Below are positions 32,810-41,400 of a stretch of 64,000 nt of DNA, piece by piece (the first letter of the stretch is position 1; every line of letters begins with the position of its first letter). The DNA lies in contig NZ_QQZY01000005.1 of NCBI RefSeq assembly GCF_003351045.1, forward strand, positions 1 to 64,000, in the 5' to 3' direction. Source of the DNA: Gaiella occulta. GTDB taxonomy: Bacteria; Actinomycetota; Thermoleophilia; Gaiellales; Gaiellaceae. The position numbers and the translations under genes were made by a program. The notes under the pieces are model-generated. The model saw only the letters and a list, made by a program, of their open reading frames with translations. It was not told the DNA's origin and ran no database searches.

Positions 32810-32845
32810 CGGCCGCCGGCCGCCGGCCACAGCGGCCGGCGGCCG
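32810..32845. terminator. GC-rich stem-loop between convergent genes
   Basis: A 14-bp perfect stem (CGGCCGCCGGCCGC at 32810-32823, complement at 32832-32845) lies seven bases after the membrane-protein stop and 30 bases before the end of the convergent selenoprotein gene. Confidence 0.65.
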
Positions 32846-32875
32846 CTGAATCTCACGGCGCACGGCCGCCCCCGC

Positions 32876-33670
32876 TCAGTGGGCCTCCTTGCGCAGCTGG
32901 CGCGCGCGCAGGTCGTCGCGCTCCCAGCGGAAGCCGAGGTCGACGATCGTGCCGGCCGGATGTGGCCTCGTCGCTTCGGCCAGGCAGGCACGGAGCACAC
33001 CGCGGTGGGTGGCCTCGTCGCCGACTGCGCCCAGCGTGAGCCCGAAGGGATGCTCGACCAGGCAGGCGAGCGAGGGCCGGACGAGCTCGGTGATCTCTCG
33101 CACCTGGCTGAGGGAGACGGTGGCGAGGCCGTGCCGGTCGAAGACGCGCTGGAGCAGTCCCACGGACTGCTGGCAGACCGGTCAGGAGGGGACGAGCAGG
33201 ACGAGATCGACGGCGTCCGCGAGCAGCTTCGCCGCGACCTCCGGGCCGGTCTGCTCGAGCAACGGCTCCGTCTCGGGGATGTAGCCCATGAACGAGAAGG
33301 CGCGCGGCGCGACCTCCCCGATCTCGCCCTCCGCGGCGAGCCGGCGCAGCAGCGAGAGCGGGAAGACGACATCCGCGTCCTCGCGTGGACGGCGCGTGTC
33401 GTAGCCGGCGTGCGTGAAGCGAAGCTCGTGCGCGTCCGAGGGCAGCTCGCGGTAGCTGCTGTCGCCGCTCTTGCCGAGGTCGAACGCCGGCTGCTCGGGC
33501 AGGTGAGCGCCCGCGGTGGCGACGAGCGCGACGCGCGAGCGCGAGAGCGGGCGCTCCAGCGGGCGGCGCGGCGAGGGCTCCTCGAACGTCGCCCACTCGA
33601 ACGGCTCGTAGGCGCGCCCACGCACGTACTCGTACTCGACCTGCGCGAAGCCCCGGTACCGTGCCACCAC
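32876..33670 (-). CDS. Selenoprotein of the GrdB-like (glycine/betaine/sarcosine/proline reductase) superfamily (Sec163)
   Basis: Read through TGA at 33184-33182 this is a 264-residue protein from GTG 33670. The N-terminal half has SRVALVATAGAHLPEQPAFD, SSYRELPSDAHELRFTHAGY, DADVVFPLSLLRRLAAEGEI and FSFMGYIPETEPLLE. This is the typical order of GrdB-related proteins, with the His-x-Gly segment. Then VDLVLLVPS-U-PVCQQSVGLLQRV follows, where relatives have CPVC. The frame continues intact for 101 codons (LATVSLSQVREITELVRPSL, EHPFGLTLGA). The U-P-V-C motif is a likely redox centre. This branch has unknown substrate and is not a classical glycine reductase. A SECIS-type hairpin follows the UGA. 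Confidence 0.8.
33153..33184 (-). promoter_or_regulatory. Bacterial SECIS-like element (UGA and hairpin)
   Basis: On the minus strand, UGA (33184-33182), ten bases, then a perfect 8-bp stem AGCAGTCC / GGACTGCT (33171-33164 with 33160-33153) closing a GTG loop that starts 18 bases after the UGA. First loop base is G. Confidence 0.7.
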
Positions 33671-33776
33671 CCGCCAGCCTAGCTATCTCGGCCGTCCAGG
33701 AGCTCGTCCTGGATCCACCGATCGGTACGACCGGCGGGGAGTCGAGGGAGCATCTCGGGCGCCCGCATGCCGCAGC

Positions 33777-34466
33777 TCACGCCGCGGGCCCCGTGACGCC
33801 GGGGAGGGGTTCCTCGAGCGTCGCGAGAACGTAGTGCGCGCCCGCGTCGCGCAGGTCGGCTTGCGAGTAGCGTCCGCTCGCGACCGCGACGGATGTCGCG
33901 TGGGCGGCCTTCGCCGCCGCCACGTCCTTCGGCGTGTCGCCGACGACCAGCACCCTGCACGTGTCGATCTCCATGCCGAGGATGCCCTCGGCGCGGCGGA
34001 TCGCGATGCGCGTGAGCTCGCCGCGATCGGGGGAGTCGGAGCCGTAGCCGCCGAAGCAGAAGAATCGCTGCAGGCCTCCTCGCTGGAGCTTGGCGAACGC
34101 GGCCGCCTCGACGTTCCCCGTCGTCAGCCCGAGGAGGAAGCCGCCCGCGACGAGCCGCTCCAGCGTCCTTTCGACGCCCGCCAGCACCCGGTAGCCTGCG
34201 GAGTCGGCGACGGCCGCGCAGACGTGCGCGAGCCGCGTCGTCATCAGCAGCGCCATCTCCGCCGGCTCGGGCTCGCGCTCGAGGAGTCCCTCGAACGTCC
34301 GCCTGCCGACAGCCGGGTCCGTCTCCCCGACCTCGGAGAAGAGCTTCACGTCGGCGTCGACGTCGTAGAGCTCGCGGAAGGCCCGGCGCCACGACTCGCC
34401 GCCGGCACCGCCGGTCTCGACGAGGGTGCCGTCGACGTCGAACAGGATCGCATGCGGTCGCTCCAT
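33777..34466 (-). CDS. HAD-superfamily phosphatase (phosphoglycolate phosphatase-like)
   Basis: A 229-residue protein. HAD motif I AILFDVDGTLVETGG, motif II LGLTTGN (Thr), Lys in FAKLQRGGLQ and motif III CRVLVVGDTPKDVAAAKAAH. The C1 cap lies between I and II. Likely a small-metabolite phosphatase, of the Gph/PGP type. It is ten bases from zwf on the same strand and probably in its operon, so a sugar-phosphate substrate is plausible. Confidence 0.85.
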   Translation of the reverse strand: MERPHAILFDVDGTLVETGGAGGESWRRAFRELYDVDADVKLFSEVGETDPAVGRRTFEGLLEREPEPAEMALLMTTRLAHVCAAVADSAGYRVLAGVERTLERLVAGGFLLGLTTGNVEAAAFAKLQRGGLQRFFCFGGYGSDSPDRGELTRIAIRRAEGILGMEIDTCRVLVVGDTPKDVAAAKAAHATSVAVASGRYSQADLRDAGAHYVLATLEEPLPGVTGPAA

Positions 34467-34475
34467 CGTCGCCTC

Positions 34476-35963
34476 CTAGTGGTTCGTGGGAAGGTGCCAG
34501 CAGCGCGGGGCGATCAGGTCGGCGATCGCCGGCTCCGGTCCCCACGAGCCGGCCGGGTAGGCCTGCACGGGCGGTGGATCGTCGAGGACGGGGGCGACGA
34601 CCTCCCACAGGCGCTCGATCCCGTCGGCGCGCGTGAACAGCGTGCGGTCCCCGATGAGGGCGTCGTGAATGAGGCGCTCGTACGCCTCGAGCACGCCGCT
34701 GTCGGGGGCGTCCCCGTAGCGGAACTCCATCCGCGCCTCGGACAGCATGACGTCCGGGCCCGGCCGCTTGGCGAGGAACGAGGCGGAGATGGTGCCGTTG
34801 TCGGCCAGATCGAAGGTGAGATGATTGGCCTGCATGTCGCCGGTCGGAACCGCGGCGCGCTCGAACAGGGAGAGCGGCGGCTGCTTGAAGGCCACCGTGA
34901 GGATCCTCCTGCCCTCGGCGAGCCTCTTGCCGGTGCGGAAGAAGAACGGCACTCCGGCCCAGCGCCAGTTGTCGATCAGGGCGCGTCCGGCGACGAACGT
35001 CTCCGTCTGCGAATCCGCCGAGACGCCGTCCTCATCGCGGTAGCCCTCGTACTGGCCGCGGACGACGTCGCCGGGCGACAGCGGCCGTAGCGACTCGAAC
35101 ACCTTCACCTTCTCGTCGATGAGCGCCTTCGGCCGCAGCGACGAGGGCGGCTCCATGGCGACGAAGGCGAGCACCTGGAAGAGGTGCGTGACGACCATGT
35201 CGCGCAGCGCGCCGGTCGCCTCGTAGAAGGACGCACGCGTCCCGATCGAGAGCGTCTCCGGCACGTCGAGCTGGACGTGGTCGATGAAGTCGCGGTTCCA
35301 GACGGGCTCGAAGAGCCCGTTCGCGAAGCGGAACGCGAGCAGGTTCTGCACCGCCTCCTTGCCGAGGAAGTGGTCGATGCGAAACACCTGCTCCTCGTCG
35401 AGCACCGAGTGCACGACCGCGTTGAGCTCGCGGGCCGACGCCAGGTCGGTCCCGAACGGCTTCTCGAGGACGACACGGGCGCCCCCGGTCAGCCCCGCCT
35501 CGCCGAGCCCGCGCGCGATTGCCACGAACGCGCCGGGCGGCACGGCGGCGAAGAACAGCTTGCGGTCGCAGCCAAGCTGCGAGACCGATGCCTCCACCGC
35601 GGCGCGGAGCGCCCCCGTCCGGCCCGCTGCGAACGCTCCTCCCGTGTAGGTCGTCGCAGCCGCGAAGGCGTCCCAGGCGTCCCCCTCCGGCTTGACACGG
35701 CCGAACTCGTCGATCGCAAGGCGGACACGCTCGCGGAATTCCCCCTCGGAGAGATCGTTCGGGGAGACGCCGATCAGGCGCCAGCGCCGCGGCAGCAGGC
35801 CCGCGACGGAGAGGTGGTAGAGGCCCGGCAGGAGCTTGCGCCGGGCCAGGTCTCCGGTCGCTCCGAAAAGGACGATCGTCGTGGGACCCAGGACATGCGC
35901 GGTCGAGGGCGCGCAGAAGAGGGAACGGGCTTCGCGGGCAGCTTCGTTCAGGCTGTCGGTCAC
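34476..35963 (-). CDS. zwf: Glucose-6-phosphate 1-dehydrogenase
   Basis: A 495-residue enzyme of normal length. NADP loop [20 protein letters not shown] near the N-terminus, the catalytic signature [20 protein letters not shown] (active-site His following Asp), [11 protein letters not shown] and the C-terminal [15 protein letters not shown] are present. It makes 6-phosphogluconolactone with NADP reduction, the first oxidative pentose phosphate step. Its start overlaps the end of a gnd/glk remnant by four bases, so the next enzyme, Gnd, has been lost from this operon. Confidence 0.95.
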   Translation of the reverse strand: MTDSLNEAAREARSLFCAPSTAHVLGPTTIVLFGATGDLARRKLLPGLYHLSVAGLLPRRWRLIGVSPNDLSEGEFRERVRLAIDEFGRVKPEGDAWDAFAAATTYTGGAFAAGRTGALRAAVEASVSQLGCDRKLFFAAVPPGAFVAIARGLGEAGLTGGARVVLEKPFGTDLASARELNAVVHSVLDEEQVFRIDHFLGKEAVQNLLAFRFANGLFEPVWNRDFIDHVQLDVPETLSIGTRASFYEATGALRDMVVTHLFQVLAFVAMEPPSSLRPKALIDEKVKVFESLRPLSPGDVVRGQYEGYRDEDGVSADSQTETFVAGRALIDNWRWAGVPFFFRTGKRLAEGRRILTVAFKQPPLSLFERAAVPTGDMQANHLTFDLADNGTISASFLAKRPGPDVMLSEARMEFRYGDAPDSGVLEAYERLIHDALIGDRTLFTRADGIERLWEVVAPVLDDPPPVQAYPAGSWGPEPAIADLIAPRCWHLPTNH

Positions 35964-36463
35964 CGGGGGCCTCCTGAGGACGCGGCGAGGGCGGCGCCGA
36001 GGAGTGCCGCTCTGCCGTCGAGGATGACGCGGACGGGGATCTCGTCGAGGACCGGCGCGAGACGGCCCTTGCAGCGGAACGCGCGCAGGAAGGTGCCGGC
36101 GTCGATGTCGTCGATGCCTTGCGGCGTGAGGTTCGCGGCGCGTTCGATGCCGTCACGGTAGTCGCTGTTGCCGCCGTCGATCACGATGTCGCCCCCGCCG
36201 GGCAGCGGGGCGAGGTCGGCGATGATGCCGCCGACGAGCGCGGCCGGCACCATCACCCAGACGGCGCGAGGGCCGTCGAGCCTGGCGACGATGTCCGCAT
36301 AGGAGGTCGAGCCCGTCGCGCCCTCGCGCTCCAGCCGCGCGACGGCGCCGGCATCCACGTCGTAGACGACGCACTCGTGCTGTCGCGCACGAGCCGGCGG
36401 GCGATGTTCGCTCCCATCCGCCCGCTGAATCGGAGGACGGCGAACGCGGCATCCAAGCTCGCA
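35960..36463 (-). pseudogene. Chimeric remnant: 6-phosphogluconate dehydrogenase N-terminus joined to glucokinase C-terminus
   Basis: The 5' part reads RMGANIARRLVRD in one frame, then after a one-base deletion near 36380 continues HECVVYDVDAGAVARLEREG and [40 protein letters not shown] in the next frame. This is Gnd up to about residue 125. Directly after GIDDIDAGT the sequence switches to [20 protein letters not shown] then [17 protein letters not shown], which is the end of a glucokinase (Glk). A deletion that removed most of gnd, any genes between, and most of glk explains it. Neither activity can remain. It overlaps zwf by four bases. Confidence 0.75.
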
Positions 36464-36511
36464 AAGGTCGCGCATCCCGGCGTCGACCGAGAGGAAGAGG
36501 AGAGCGAAGCT

Positions 36512-36934
36512 GTGACCAGAGTCATCTCAGAGAGCATCGCCGTGCACGGGACGCCCGAAGCGGTCTGGGCCGTCGCCGGCGACCCGGGCGCGATCGGAGA
36601 ATGGGTGCCGGCGCTGGCCGAGTCGAGCTACGGCGACGGCGAGCGAGTCTGTACGACGGGCGACGGTGCGGAGATCCGTGAGCGCGTCCTCGAGCATTCC
36701 GATGCGGAGCAGTCGTACACGTACGAGATCGTGGCGTCGCCGCTGCCGCTGCGCTCGTACCGGTCGACCCTCTCGGTGCACGGGCACGGCGACCACAGCC
36801 ATGTGACCTGGGAGGCGCGCTTCGAGGCACTCGAGGAAGGGCAGGAGCCCGAGCTCGAAGCGATGTTCTCCGAGCTCTACCGCGATGGTCTCGCGTCGCT
36901 GCGCGAGCGCGTCGAAGGCGCCGCCTTCGCGTGA
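36512..36934 (+). CDS. SRPBCC (START/Bet v1-like) protein
   Basis: A 140-residue protein from GTG 36512 behind AGGAGAG. The SRPBCC order is seen: ISESIAVHGTPEAVWAVAGD, IGEWVPALAESSYGDGERVC, IRERVLEHSDAEQSYTYEIV, LPLRSYRSTLSVHGHGDHSH-VTWEARFEA and a C-terminal amphipathic helix. These proteins bind small hydrophobic ligands in a deep cavity; enzyme or carrier roles cannot be told apart here. A CTGAATC element lies 81 bases upstream inside the gnd remnant. The stop abuts the end of the convergent selenoprotein gene with no spacer. Confidence 0.8.
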   Translation: MTRVISESIAVHGTPEAVWAVAGDPGAIGEWVPALAESSYGDGERVCTTGDGAEIRERVLEHSDAEQSYTYEIVASPLPLRSYRSTLSVHGHGDHSHVTWEARFEALEEGQEPELEAMFSELYRDGLASLRERVEGAAFA

Positions 36935-37660
36935 TCAGCGGGAGCGGCGGGCGCGGGCGGCTGCTCGCGCCCGCTCCTTCCAGTACTCCTCGGCGCGGGC
37001 GAACTCCGCCACCGCTCTCGGCCCGTTCCGTTCGAGGCCCCGGGCGAACGCGTCGCTGTCGCGGCGCCGTATCTCGAGCTGTTCGGTGTGGAAGGGCGCA
37101 TGCCGCAGGTCGATGGGCTGGGCCTGGAACCGCTCCAGGAACGCGCCGATCCTCGCGGCCGACGTCCACATCGCCTTGTAGAGGATGACACCGCCGCGGC
37201 CGATCACCCAGGACATGTTCGGCAGCGCCCCGTAGGCGCTGTGGACGGTGCCGTCGAGGTCGTCGACGAGGATCGGCCGCGAGATCCCGATCTCGTCGCG
37301 CAGGCGGCGGGCGGCCTCGAGCTTGTCGTCGAAGCTGCGGTGGGCGGCGAGATGCTCGCCGGGGTGCGCCTCGCGGGTGTAGACGAAATACCAGTCCCAG
37401 TCGGGATGGTGTGGCGCCAGCTCGTCGAGCAGAGGACCCTCTGCGCTGCAGTACGGTCAGGTGAAGGAGCCGATCTCGAGCATCACGCCCCGCCGCTGCC
37501 ACAGCCGGGAGAGGCGTGCGCGCGCGCCGCCGAGCAGCGTCAGCTCGCCGTCGGGCGCCTGCTCGCCGGCGTGGAGCATGTTCGGGAAGCGCCCGAATTC
37601 CAGCTCGTCGAGGCCGGACTCGACGTAGGCGTCGAAGCGCTCGTAGTTGTAGGGGCTCAT
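36935..37660 (-). CDS. Selenoprotein: deiodinase-like / redoxin-fold protein (Sec68)
   Basis: Read through TGA at 37459-37457 this is a 241-residue thioredoxin-fold protein from ATG 37660. The core GVMLEIGSFT-U-PYC, then WYFVYTREAHPGEHL, LEAARRLRDEIGISRPILVD, DLDGTVHSAYGALPNMSWVI and GGVILYKAMWT follows the order of iodothyronine-deiodinase-like proteins (GSxTUPxF, VYxxEAHP, VDxxDxxxxxAYGAxP). U replaces the Cys seen in bacterial relatives and has a second Cys three residues on (UPYC). Bacterial members probably act on peroxides or disulfides rather than thyronines. A charged ~60-residue C-terminal helix is extra. A SECIS-type hairpin follows the UGA. Confidence 0.8.
37429..37459 (-). promoter_or_regulatory. 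Bacterial SECIS-like element (UGA and hairpin)
   Basis: On the minus strand, UGA (37459-37457), twelve bases, then a perfect 6-bp stem GCAGAG / CTCTGC (37444-37439 with 37434-37429) closing a GGTC loop that starts 18 bases after the UGA. First loop base is G. Confidence 0.65.
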
Positions 37661-37799
37661 GCGCGGCAGCCTACGTCCTGGACGATCCCGCAGCGAATGC
37701 GAGCACGACTTCGCATGGCAGCCTCCGCCGGGTGAATCTCGCCTGCACCAGGCGGGTCGAACATGCAGGAGCCGAAACCCCCAACCAGAGAGGGATCCG

Positions 37800-38147
37800 A
37801 TGCCGAGAGCAATCTGGAACGGCGAGGTCATCGCGGAGAGCGAACACACCGTCGTCGTGGAAGGCAACCACTACTTCCCCGTCGAGTCGGTGCGCCGCGA
37901 GTTCCTGGTCGAGAGCGACAAGCGCACGGTGTGCCCGTGGAAGGGCACCGCGAGCTACTACACGATCGACGTGAACGGCGACCGCAACGAGAACGCCGCC
38001 TGGTACTACCCGGCGCCGAAGGCGGCGGCGAAGAGCATCCGCGGTCACGTGGCCTTCTACCACGGCGTCGAGATCGTGGACGAGCGCGCGGGCGACGCAG
38101 GCGAGTCGGGGCTGCTGCGCCGCCTCGCCGGCCTCCTCTCGCGCTAG
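37800..38147 (+). CDS. DUF427 domain protein
   Basis: A 115-residue protein filling one DUF427 domain: MPRAIWNGEVIAESEHTVVV, EGNHYFPVESVRREFL, TVCPWKGTASYYTIDVNG, AAWYYPAPKAAAKSIRGHVA and FYHGVEIVD. The conserved CPWKG-x-ASYY is intact. Function of the family is unknown; its fold resembles a small beta-tent. An AGAGAGGG ribosome site and a GTGAATC element 62 bases upstream precede the ATG. Confidence 0.9.
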   Translation: MPRAIWNGEVIAESEHTVVVEGNHYFPVESVRREFLVESDKRTVCPWKGTASYYTIDVNGDRNENAAWYYPAPKAAAKSIRGHVAFYHGVEIVDERAGDAGESGLLRRLAGLLSR

Positions 38148-38157
38148 CCGGCCCTTC

Positions 38158-38186
38158 GCCGCGGGCGGCACGGTGCCGCCCGCGGC
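38158..38186 (+). terminator. Stem-loop terminator
   Basis: A 14-bp near-gapless inverted repeat (GCCGCGGGCGGCAC at 38158-38171, complement at 38173-38186) starts ten bases after the DUF427 stop. Confidence 0.75.
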
Positions 38187-38248
38187 ACGCCGCAGCCGGA
38201 AGGCCCACGCGGCACGGCGGGGCGCTCCCGTCTCCCGCGACGTGCCCC

Positions 38249-38647
38249 TCACCCGTCCTCCGAGCCGAAGCCCCGCATGTGCTCGGCGACGTGCGACTCG
38301 AACAGCCGTCGCACGACGACGACGGCGAGGATCCAGCCGAGGAGCCCGCCCCGCATGGTGAACGCGCCCGAGTGCTCGACACGCGTGCGGCCGCCGCCCG
38401 CGTCGAGGAAGCGGAAGCGCTCGTGGCAGCCGTGGAAGCTGCCGGCGAGGTGCTCGAACGCGATCTCGCGGTCGGAGAAGGTGACGAGCTCGGTCGTGTG
38501 GTAGCGCAGAGGCCCCGCCTCGCCGGCGAAGCGAGCGACGAGCACGTCCACGCCGTCCACGACGACCTCGCCGGTCGCGAGGCGATCGCGCAGACGCCGT
38601 GCGACCTCTTCGGGGTCTCCGCGGACGACGACGGCGTACGGCCGCAA
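38249..38647 (-). CDS. SRPBCC-like membrane-active protein (start uncertain)
   Basis: About 130 residues with a SRPBCC pattern: AGPLRYHTTELVTFSDREIA, FEHLAGSFHGCHERFRFLDA, GGGRTRVEHSGAFTMRGGLL, then a hydrophobic stretch GWILAVVVVRRLFESHVAEHM typical of actinobacterial polyketide-cyclase-like proteins. No ATG with an SD was found in frame close to the domain; TTG 38647 is tentative and GTG codons lie further up. The frame is open to 38986. Function unknown. Confidence 0.55.
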   Translation of the reverse strand: MRPYAVVVRGDPEEVARRLRDRLATGEVVVDGVDVLVARFAGEAGPLRYHTTELVTFSDREIAFEHLAGSFHGCHERFRFLDAGGGRTRVEHSGAFTMRGGLLGWILAVVVVRRLFESHVAEHMRGFGSEDG

Positions 38648-38848
38648 GGTGATCGGGGGCGTATCCTCCCCGCGACGAGCCAGGCGGCCGCGAGGGATGC
38701 GAGACGCACGGCCGCGCACGGGCTCCCCGGCCGCGATCGGCTCGACCTCGTCTCCGCACAGGCGGCTGCGGGCACAGCGGCGACGGCGCCCGAATCCCTC
38801 GGCCTGCGGCCGGGTCTGAGGGGTACAGAGATCAGGAGGTGACCACCG

Positions 38849-39049
38849 ATGACGACGATGACCTCGAGCACGACGCGGGACGAGGCGCGCGAGGTGCGGG
38901 CGTGGCGCTTCTGCGCCCTTCGCCGGGCCGGCTACCCTGACCGGGCCGCGGCCACGATCGCGGACGCGCGACATGTCGTTCTCCACCAGGCCGTCTCGCT
39001 GCTGGCGTCCGGCTGTCCGCTGGAGACGGCTCTGGCGATCCTGCTCTGA
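38849..39049 (+). CDS. Small conserved hypothetical protein (WRF...GCP...ALxILL)
   Basis: A 66-residue protein with an excellent AGGAGGTGA ribosome site. It reads VRAWRFCALRRAGYPDRAA, then DARHVVLHQAVSLLASGCPL and ETALAILL. I recall this pattern from many short actinobacterial proteins of unknown function; the fixed WRF, AGYP, LH-AV and GCP-x4-AL positions suggest a small helical domain. Confidence 0.65.
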   Translation: MTTMTSSTTRDEAREVRAWRFCALRRAGYPDRAAATIADARHVVLHQAVSLLASGCPLETALAILL

Positions 39050-39058
39050 GCGATCGCG

Positions 39059-39660
39059 TTAGCGGGGTCGGCAGGGTCGAGCCTGCGCAGGCCCACCGGC
39101 GTGAGCAGCCTCTGCTCGACGGCGGAGAGGATGCGCTCTGCCTGCTCGCCTTCGACGAGCAGGCAGAGCGCAGATCTCGACCGGCTTCCCCTGACGGGAC
39201 GTGACGACCCAGTCGCCGACCCTGGCGTCCATCCACGTCAGCTGGGCTCCCGGCTCGCCGGCACGGAGCGGCCCGTCGCCTCGAGGTAGCGATGCGCGGC
39301 GACGACCATCCACAGCGTTCCGTCGGCCGTGTTGTACTCGGGCTCGCCCTCGCCGTCGGGGAAGCGGGGATCATTCCCTCGCTTACGTGGGCGGCGAACT
39401 CCAGCAGCATCCGCCTGGCCTCGTCCGTGCGCCCGCCGGCGAGCGCGAGCGCCCGCCCGACCTCGTCAGCCGCCGGAACGGCCGCGACGAGGCCCTCTCG
39501 CCGCCTCCGCTCGCCGTCGAGGAGCGCCGTCGTGTCGTCCCCCTCAGCGACGTCGGTGCCGGCGACCACGCCGACCCATTCGCCCGCCTCCAGGGCGACC
39601 TCGATCACGCCCAGCGGAGCAGGTCTTCGCTGTGATGGAGACCGCGCTCGCGCTCGAGCC
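39059..39660 (-). pseudogene. Decayed amylo-alpha-1,6-glucosidase (glycogen debranching enzyme)
   Basis: Pieces of one GDE-family protein follow each other in different frames on the minus strand: IEVALEAGEWVGVVAGTDVA with RRREGLVAAVPAADEVGRAL, then ATGR-like [24 protein letters not shown], then (frame change) [20 protein letters not shown], then [26 protein letters not shown], then [34 protein letters not shown]. Segments normally between these blocks are missing, so there are at least three internal deletions and one frameshift. The enzyme cannot be made. Bases 39661-39850 contain a short unassigned minus-strand frame (HHALYLIYAKVEGAG) and no complete gene. Confidence 0.7.
39133..39171. repeat. 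Perfect 16-bp inverted repeat inside the debranching-enzyme remnant
   Basis: GCGCTCTGCCTGCTCG at 39133-39148 is exactly complementary to 39156-39171 with a 7-base loop. It sits precisely where two debranching-enzyme blocks are wrongly joined. Confidence 0.9.
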
Positions 39661-39837
39661 TCGAACAGCTCGTAGACGAGGACGGCGGTGCTGCTACCGC
39701 AGCACGGCTGCGACCGTCTTGCGCAGGAGGACGGTGCCTGCGCCCTCGACTTTCGCGTAGATCAGATACAGAGCGTGATGGACCGGACGCCACCGAGGCC
39801 GACCTGCTGCCCTTGCCGCTGGGGAGGTTGAGGGGCC

Positions 39838-39843
39838 TATAGT
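39838..39843 (+). promoter_or_regulatory. -10-like TATAGT hexamer next to a start codon
   Basis: TATAGT ends eight bases before GTG 39851. With a usual start-site spacing the transcript would begin at or next to the start codon, so this gene may be leaderless; no SD is present. Confidence 0.4.
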
Positions 39844-39850
39844 CGGGCCT

Positions 39851-41328
39851 GTGAGCCGCCTCTACGACAGGGTCATGCAGAACGGGTGTCGTCCGCTCAG
39901 TGCGCGAGAGGTTTACGACGCGACTCAAACGGAAGAGAGGCTCCTCGCCACACAGGAGGAGGCGTCACGGCGTGTCGGTAGGACGCTGACGGATCATGAG
40001 TTAGCCGCTGGAATCGCGTCCACGCGACTGCGGCTGACGGGCGACAGGGCAAAGGACGTAATCACGAGCATCGAGTTGCAGGATGCCGTTGTCGTCTCGG
40101 CTGAGGAGGTCGCTGATTACGTCGCGACTTTGCCCCTCGGCACGGATACAACATCGATCCTGGACAGCGTTGTTCCTCCCTTCACGACGCTGCTGGTGGA
40201 GTTTCAGGGCCGCCCAAACGTCTTGGATCTCTTCGCATGGGGAGTCCTCATCTGGAGTGACGACCGCCGTAGCGTTGAAGGCGATGATCGCGGCTGGCTC
40301 CTCGCTGCGGCCCTCATCGGAGAGTGGAAGAAGGGTGAGCCGGTCGGACCGATCGTTCGATGGTTCGTGGGGCTTGACGCATCAGGTCGAGCCATGCCGC
40401 CCGAAGAGACTGATGTGACGTACGAACACGGCTATGGAACCTTCTTCGTAATACCGCCTGAGATCCCCGGTCTCCCTTCCGATTCCGCTCTCGAGTTCGT
40501 CGACCACCTTACGAGTCTCTTCGCACCCGCCTTACTCGCGATATCGCTGATGCACTGCCGGAACATCAAACTCCGGCCTGTCGATCCACCGGAGCGTCTG
40601 TCGAAGAAGCATGAACGGAAGGCAGGGAAACCTCTCACGCGGTACCACGTCCTGGAGATCGCGCCGATGCGGCGCATCCTCGACACCGAAGGCGAAGAGC
40701 AGACGAAGGGCCTCGGTCACGCGCTCCACATCTGCCGGGGCCACTTCAAGACGTTCACCCAGGATGCCCCCTCTTCGGCAAGCGCGTGGGCACCTACTGG
40801 TGGCCCGCTCACCTCAGGGGGAGCGCCGAGGAGGGTGTGGTCGAAAAGGACTACCGCATCCGCCTGGACGGCGACGGCATCGGCCAGTCGTACCGCGAGG
40901 CGGACGAGGAGGTGACGGTGGCTGCGGCCCAGGAGCGGGCGGACGACCCCGACACCTCGCAGCGCGGACTGCGGGCGCATAACCGGACGCAGAACCTGCT
41001 CGCGACTGCGCTCGCCGAGGCCGGGTTCTCACCCCGCAGCCCAAAGCCGGACGAGCCGGACTTCGACCTCGCCTGGGTGGACGACGACAACGTGTGGGTG
41101 GCCGAGGTCAAGTCCACGACGGAGAAGAACGAAGAGCGTCAATTGCGGCTCGCCATCGGCCAAGTGGTCCGCTACCGCGAGAGGCTGTCGACCGACGGTG
41201 CCATCGTGCGGGCGATGATCGCCGTGGAGAACGCTCCGTTCGATGAATCGTGGATCGACCTCTGTGGCCGCGAGGGGATCGCGCTCGTCTGGCCCGAGGT
41301 GATGGCGCAGGCACTCGCGAGCGCCTGA
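39851..41328 (+). pseudogene. Frameshifted protein with C-terminal PD-(D/E)XK nuclease-like domain
   Basis: The first frame from GTG 39851 runs naturally to HALHICRGHFKTFTQDAP at about 40766. One extra C in the run CCCCC at 40765-40770 would continue it as LFGKRVGTYWWPAHLRGSAE, then EEGVVEKDYRIRLDGDG, to the stop at 41328, making ~492 residues. The C-terminal domain (PDFDLAWVDDDNVWVAEVKS, then EERQLRLAIGQVVRYRERL) has the D-x(n)-E-x-K nuclease signature. The N-terminal ~300 residues resemble uncharacterised plasmid or phage-type proteins ending in 'FKTY...GTYWW'. The frameshift may be a mutation, a sequencing error or programmed slippage. Base use is less GC-biased than in neighbours, suggesting transfer. 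Confidence 0.6.
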
Positions 41329-41400
41329 CGATCGGGCAGTTACGCCACGAGTCAGGTTCTCCAGTCTTGTGAAAGGCTGCCTACTGTCGTAGCGTGGGAC

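Noticed and set aside
20931-33724. CTGGATCCACCGATC shared by 20932-20946 and 33710-33724 as a repeat family
   Set aside because: Only about 16 bases match and only two copies were seen; too short to call.
21180-37459. Three in-frame TGA codons as ordinary nonsense mutations
   Set aside because: All three fall on a catalytic Cys, all are followed by hairpins of the same geometry, and the downstream frames are intact, which favours Sec; full proof needs the sel genes.
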